DNA from: an uncultured Actinomycetes bacterium
Lineage (GTDB): Bacteria > Actinomycetota > Actinomycetes > Nanopelagicales > Nanopelagicaceae
NCBI GenBank assembly: GCA_903832395.1
Contig: CAILBF010000213.1
Location: 1-6,194 of the forward strand
Direction of reading: 5' to 3'
DNA: 6,194 nucleotides
Positions 4,161-6,194 of this stretch are shown in pieces. Under the pieces are notes generated by a model, which saw nothing but the letters and a program-made list of their open reading frames with translations, was not told where the DNA came from and did no database searches. A program made the translations under genes and the position numbers. How positions within the stretch are numbered: position 1 is the first letter of the stretch; each line of letters starts with the position of its first letter.

Positions 4161-5357
4161 CTAGCTTCGACGAAGCGCCCTTATAGCAAGTTCGGCATGC
4201 ATTTCTACGCCTCTACTTAAAACGCTATCGTCAAAAGTGGCAAGAGCACTATGGTTATTTGCCGCAGTTGAGTAATCATCGCTCGTACAAGCTCCCAGAA
4301 ACATGTAGCTTCCAGGAACTTCAAGTAGAACTCTGGAGAAGTCTTCAGCACCGGCTATGGGAAAATCCATTGCCGCGTAGGATTCTGCGCCAAATAGTTC
4401 AACGGCGGTAGTAGCAACAAACTGGGCATGCTCGGCATTATTAATCGTTACTGGGTACTGCCCCATGACAACTGCGTCAACTTCTAGGCCATAAGCTTCA
4501 CCAATTTTTTCGCACAGTAATTTTGCTTCACGCAGAATCTTTTCACGGGCAATAAGTGAAAATGCTCTAATTGTTACCTCGAATTTTGCTTCACTCGGAA
4601 TAATATTTGCTTTAGTTCCAGCATGAAAATATCCAACGGTCACAACAATTGGATCAAAGATATCGAAATTTCTCGTTACAAGTGTCTGTAAATCTCCGAC
4701 CATTTTCGCAGCCACAACAATTGGATCCTTACCAAAGTGAGGCATCGAACCATGACCGCCAACACCACGCACCGTTACATGCAGCTCATCGGCCGAAGCC
4801 ATCATTGTTCCCGGTTTCGTTGAAAAAACATTACGCGGTTCTGCCGCAGAGGAGACATGTATCCCATATGCCGACGAAACTCGAACTCCGGCAGCATCCA
4901 AAACTCCCTCGGCAATCATGTGGGCGGCACCATCTTGACCCTCTTCGCCAGGTTGAAACATAAATACAACATCGCCCTCTAACTGATCTCGATGTTGCGA
5001 TAGTAATTTAGCTGCCCCAACAAGCATGGCCGTGTGCAAATCATGTCCGCATGCATGCATCGCGCCATCGATGGTGCTCGAGAATGCAACTCCCGTTTCC
5101 TCAGTGACTGGAAGGGCATCCATGTCTCCTCGCAACAACACTGCCTTTCCTCGCTTGCTACCCCGCAGAACAGCGGTAACCGATGAGAGTGTTTTACCTA
5201 CAGTGATCTCTAAGTCGAGACCCTGTAATGCTTCAAGAACCATCGCCTGCGTCTCTGGTAAGTGAAGGCCTATTTCTGGGCGCTGGTGGAGCCTGTGTCT
5301 TAATTCGACTAGCTCTGGCTGAAGTGCGACTGCGCCATCATGAATAGTTTTTGGCAT
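4161..5357 (-). CDS. M20-family metallo-amidohydrolase (N-acyl-amino acid / hippurate hydrolase type)
   Basis: Enzymes of this M20D-type family use a two-metal site to cleave N-acyl or amide bonds, for example hippurate, N-acetyl-amino acids or indole-acetyl-amino acids. The 398-residue product has full family length. Metal-site motifs are in place: RGDMDALPV (76-84), ACGHD with Cys103 and His105 (102-106), PGEEG with the catalytic/metal glutamates at 138-139, GIHV with His167, and NNHSA with His369 near the C-terminus. GAEDFS at 336-341 is also typical. The lid/dimerisation domain opens near 188 with the GVGGHGSMPH segment. There is no signal peptide, so it acts in the cytoplasm. The ATG at 5357 has AGGGG about 10 bases upstream and gives the expected N-terminus ending in LRHRLHQRPE. 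It is flanked by a 98-bp gap and the 375-bp spacer, so it is probably its own transcription unit. Exact substrate cannot be read from sequence. Confidence 0.93.
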   Translation of the reverse strand: MPKTIHDGAVALQPELVELRHRLHQRPEIGLHLPETQAMVLEALQGLDLEITVGKTLSSVTAVLRGSKRGKAVLLRGDMDALPVTEETGVAFSSTIDGAMHACGHDLHTAMLVGAAKLLSQHRDQLEGDVVFMFQPGEEGQDGAAHMIAEGVLDAAGVRVSSAYGIHVSSAAEPRNVFSTKPGTMMASADELHVTVRGVGGHGSMPHFGKDPIVVAAKMVGDLQTLVTRNFDIFDPIVVTVGYFHAGTKANIIPSEAKFEVTIRAFSLIAREKILREAKLLCEKIGEAYGLEVDAVVMGQYPVTINNAEHAQFVATTAVELFGAESYAAMDFPIAGAEDFSRVLLEVPGSYMFLGACTSDDYSTAANNHSALATFDDSVLSRGVEMHAELAIRALRRS

Positions 5358-5455
5358 TCTGCTGTAACCCCTAAATACGTGTGAGTTTGTGACTTTGCAG
5401 AGCCTAATTCAATGAACGTTGTAAAGATAGTATGCGGTTGCTTAAGCTTAGAGAG

Positions 5456-6194
5456 CTACGACCGCTCTGATGCATCCGTTGTTTCATCAACATCTAATGC
5501 AGCGCACTTTTCGAACCATTCACGTGCCTCTTTGCTACGACCAGCTGCCTCTAAAGCATCGGCATATGCATAGCGCAATCGAACTGCCCACTCTTCGCTC
5601 TCGTTTGATAAGTCTTTGCATGTGAGAGTTACGACAGCTGCATCTAGTTCGCCTAAATCACGACGGGCACCTGCAGCAACAATTCTCATCTCAATCTCTT
5701 CAGCTTTTGCTAAACGCTTAACTTCGGGAGAACCTGCAAGGGCTAAGGCCTTAAGTGGATTTCCCAAACCACGTTCGCAGTCGGCCATAACAGGCCACAT
5801 CGTTACATCTCCGGAAATGCGATTGGCTGCGCGTAACTCTTTTAATGCGATCTCATAAAATCCTGCGCGATAAGCGGCGTAACCTGCCGATTCGCGAACA
5901 ACCGCTAAACGTCCGGCATGGTGAGCTGCAGCGACACCATGTTTATGTGCAAGAAGTGGATCGCTATCGGCATAGAGTGCTAAGCATTCTAAATGTCGTG
6001 CAACAACTTTTGCATTTTCTGCAGAGAGTGATAAAAGTTCAGCACGTAAAGATTTATCGAGCTCCTCCCCCGTAATTTCTTCAGGGATATCAGGCTCAAA
6101 AATTCGCGGACGTAATCTTGATTGATCGCGCTCCATCGGGGCAGGACGTGTTCCGCGTGGATCCGATCCATCACGTGTTTGTCTCGGTGCACCA
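5456..6194 (-). CDS. TPR-like helical repeat protein, Rv1691-like (N-terminus cut off by window edge)
   Basis: This resembles the actinobacterial tetratricopeptide-like protein found upstream of tlyA (Rv1691 in M. tuberculosis). The frame is open to the right edge. Upstream of the ATG at 6136 it continues as a 19-residue Gly/Arg/Pro/Asp-rich linker (GAPRQTRDGSDPRGTRPAP), typical of this family's N-terminal low-complexity part. No ribosome-binding site precedes 6136, so I treat the gene as partial with 245 visible residues. Counting from that ATG, FEPDIPEEITGEELDKSLRAEL (13-34) leads into paired helices. A family-typical ADCERGLGNPLKALAL stretch lies at 118-133, and a clear TPR unit (RLRYAYADALEAAGRSKEAREWFEKCAALD) lies at 186-215. 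There are no enzymatic motifs, signal peptide or membrane segments; such proteins usually scaffold protein contacts. The acidic C-terminus (VDETTDASERS) is complete at the TAG at 5456. Partner and function are unknown. Confidence 0.85.
   Translation of the reverse strand, partial: GAPRQTRDGSDPRGTRPAPMERDQSRLRPRIFEPDIPEEITGEELDKSLRAELLSLSAENAKVVARHLECLALYADSDPLLAHKHGVAAAHHAGRLAVVRESAGYAAYRAGFYEIALKELRAANRISGDVTMWPVMADCERGLGNPLKALALAGSPEVKRLAKAEEIEMRIVAAGARRDLGELDAAVVTLTCKDLSNESEEWAVRLRYAYADALEAAGRSKEAREWFEKCAALDVDETTDASERS

Noticed and set aside
4161..4178. Short palindrome GCTTCGACGAAGC at the M20 stop as a terminator
   Set aside because: The stem is only about 5 bp with a 3-base loop, lies mostly in coding sequence and has no U tract.
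4649..5265. Plus-strand frames of 104 and 79 codons opposite the M20 gene
   Set aside because: The minus-strand M20 frame has all metal-binding motifs over 398 residues; these are its antisense shadows.
5427..5432. TACTAT as a -10 box for the M20 gene on the minus strand
   Set aside because: It fits the TAnnnT pattern, but no acceptable -35 hexamer lies 16-18 bases upstream, so I do not list it as a promoter.
5989..6192. Minus-strand frame of 67 codons at the right edge
   Set aside because: It overlaps the TPR-like gene in another frame on the same strand and has no recognisable content. The TPR-like frame continues through this region to the edge.

Overview
The window reads as a compact stretch of an actinobacterial chromosome. 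All eight protein genes I can support lie on the minus strand, so the genes run from right to left. The left part holds the order tlyA - NAD kinase - recN, preceded by a very small protein gene. This matches the arrangement I remember from Mycobacterium tuberculosis (Rv1693, tlyA/Rv1694, ppnK/Rv1695, recN/Rv1696). The right edge holds a tetratricopeptide-like protein that resembles Rv1691, which sits just upstream of the same block in that genome. Base composition is much less GC-rich than in most Actinobacteria, genes overlap or nearly touch, and one protein has a lysine/alanine histone-like tail. Together these suggest a streamlined low-to-mid-GC lineage such as the freshwater acI group (Nanopelagicales). 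That placement is an inference; the actinobacterial gene order is the firmer part.

Layout from right to left, in the direction of transcription. (a) 6194-5456: TPR-like protein, with its N-terminus cut by the window edge. (b) A 98-bp gap, then a complete M20-family metallo-aminoacylase/peptidase at 5357-4161. (c) A gene-poor spacer of about 375 bp (3786-4160) with a nested inverted repeat, a perfect DnaA-box-like 9-mer, a 16-bp palindrome and an A+T-rich patch. (d) A tight run of six genes that looks like one operon: a short SSB-like OB-fold protein (3785-3453), a coiled-coil protein with a lysine-rich tail (3438-3097), a 52-residue protein (3096-2938), TlyA rRNA methyltransferase (2922-2134), NAD kinase (2134-1283) and RecN (1290 to beyond the left edge). 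Junctions within this run are +14, 0, +15, -1 and -8 bp.

Functionally, the six-gene run joins DNA maintenance (SSB-like protein, RecN), ribosomal RNA modification (TlyA) and NADP supply (NAD kinase). Their coupling looks like a conserved actinobacterial expression unit rather than a single pathway. The M20 enzyme is an independent catabolic gene. The most distinctive part is the 375-bp spacer upstream of the SSB-like gene. It is large for such a packed region, carries several overlapping symmetrical motifs, and has a hairpin that would occlude the SSB-like gene's strong ribosome-binding site. I see no tRNA, rRNA, CRISPR array, insertion sequence or clear sign of a recent mobile element.
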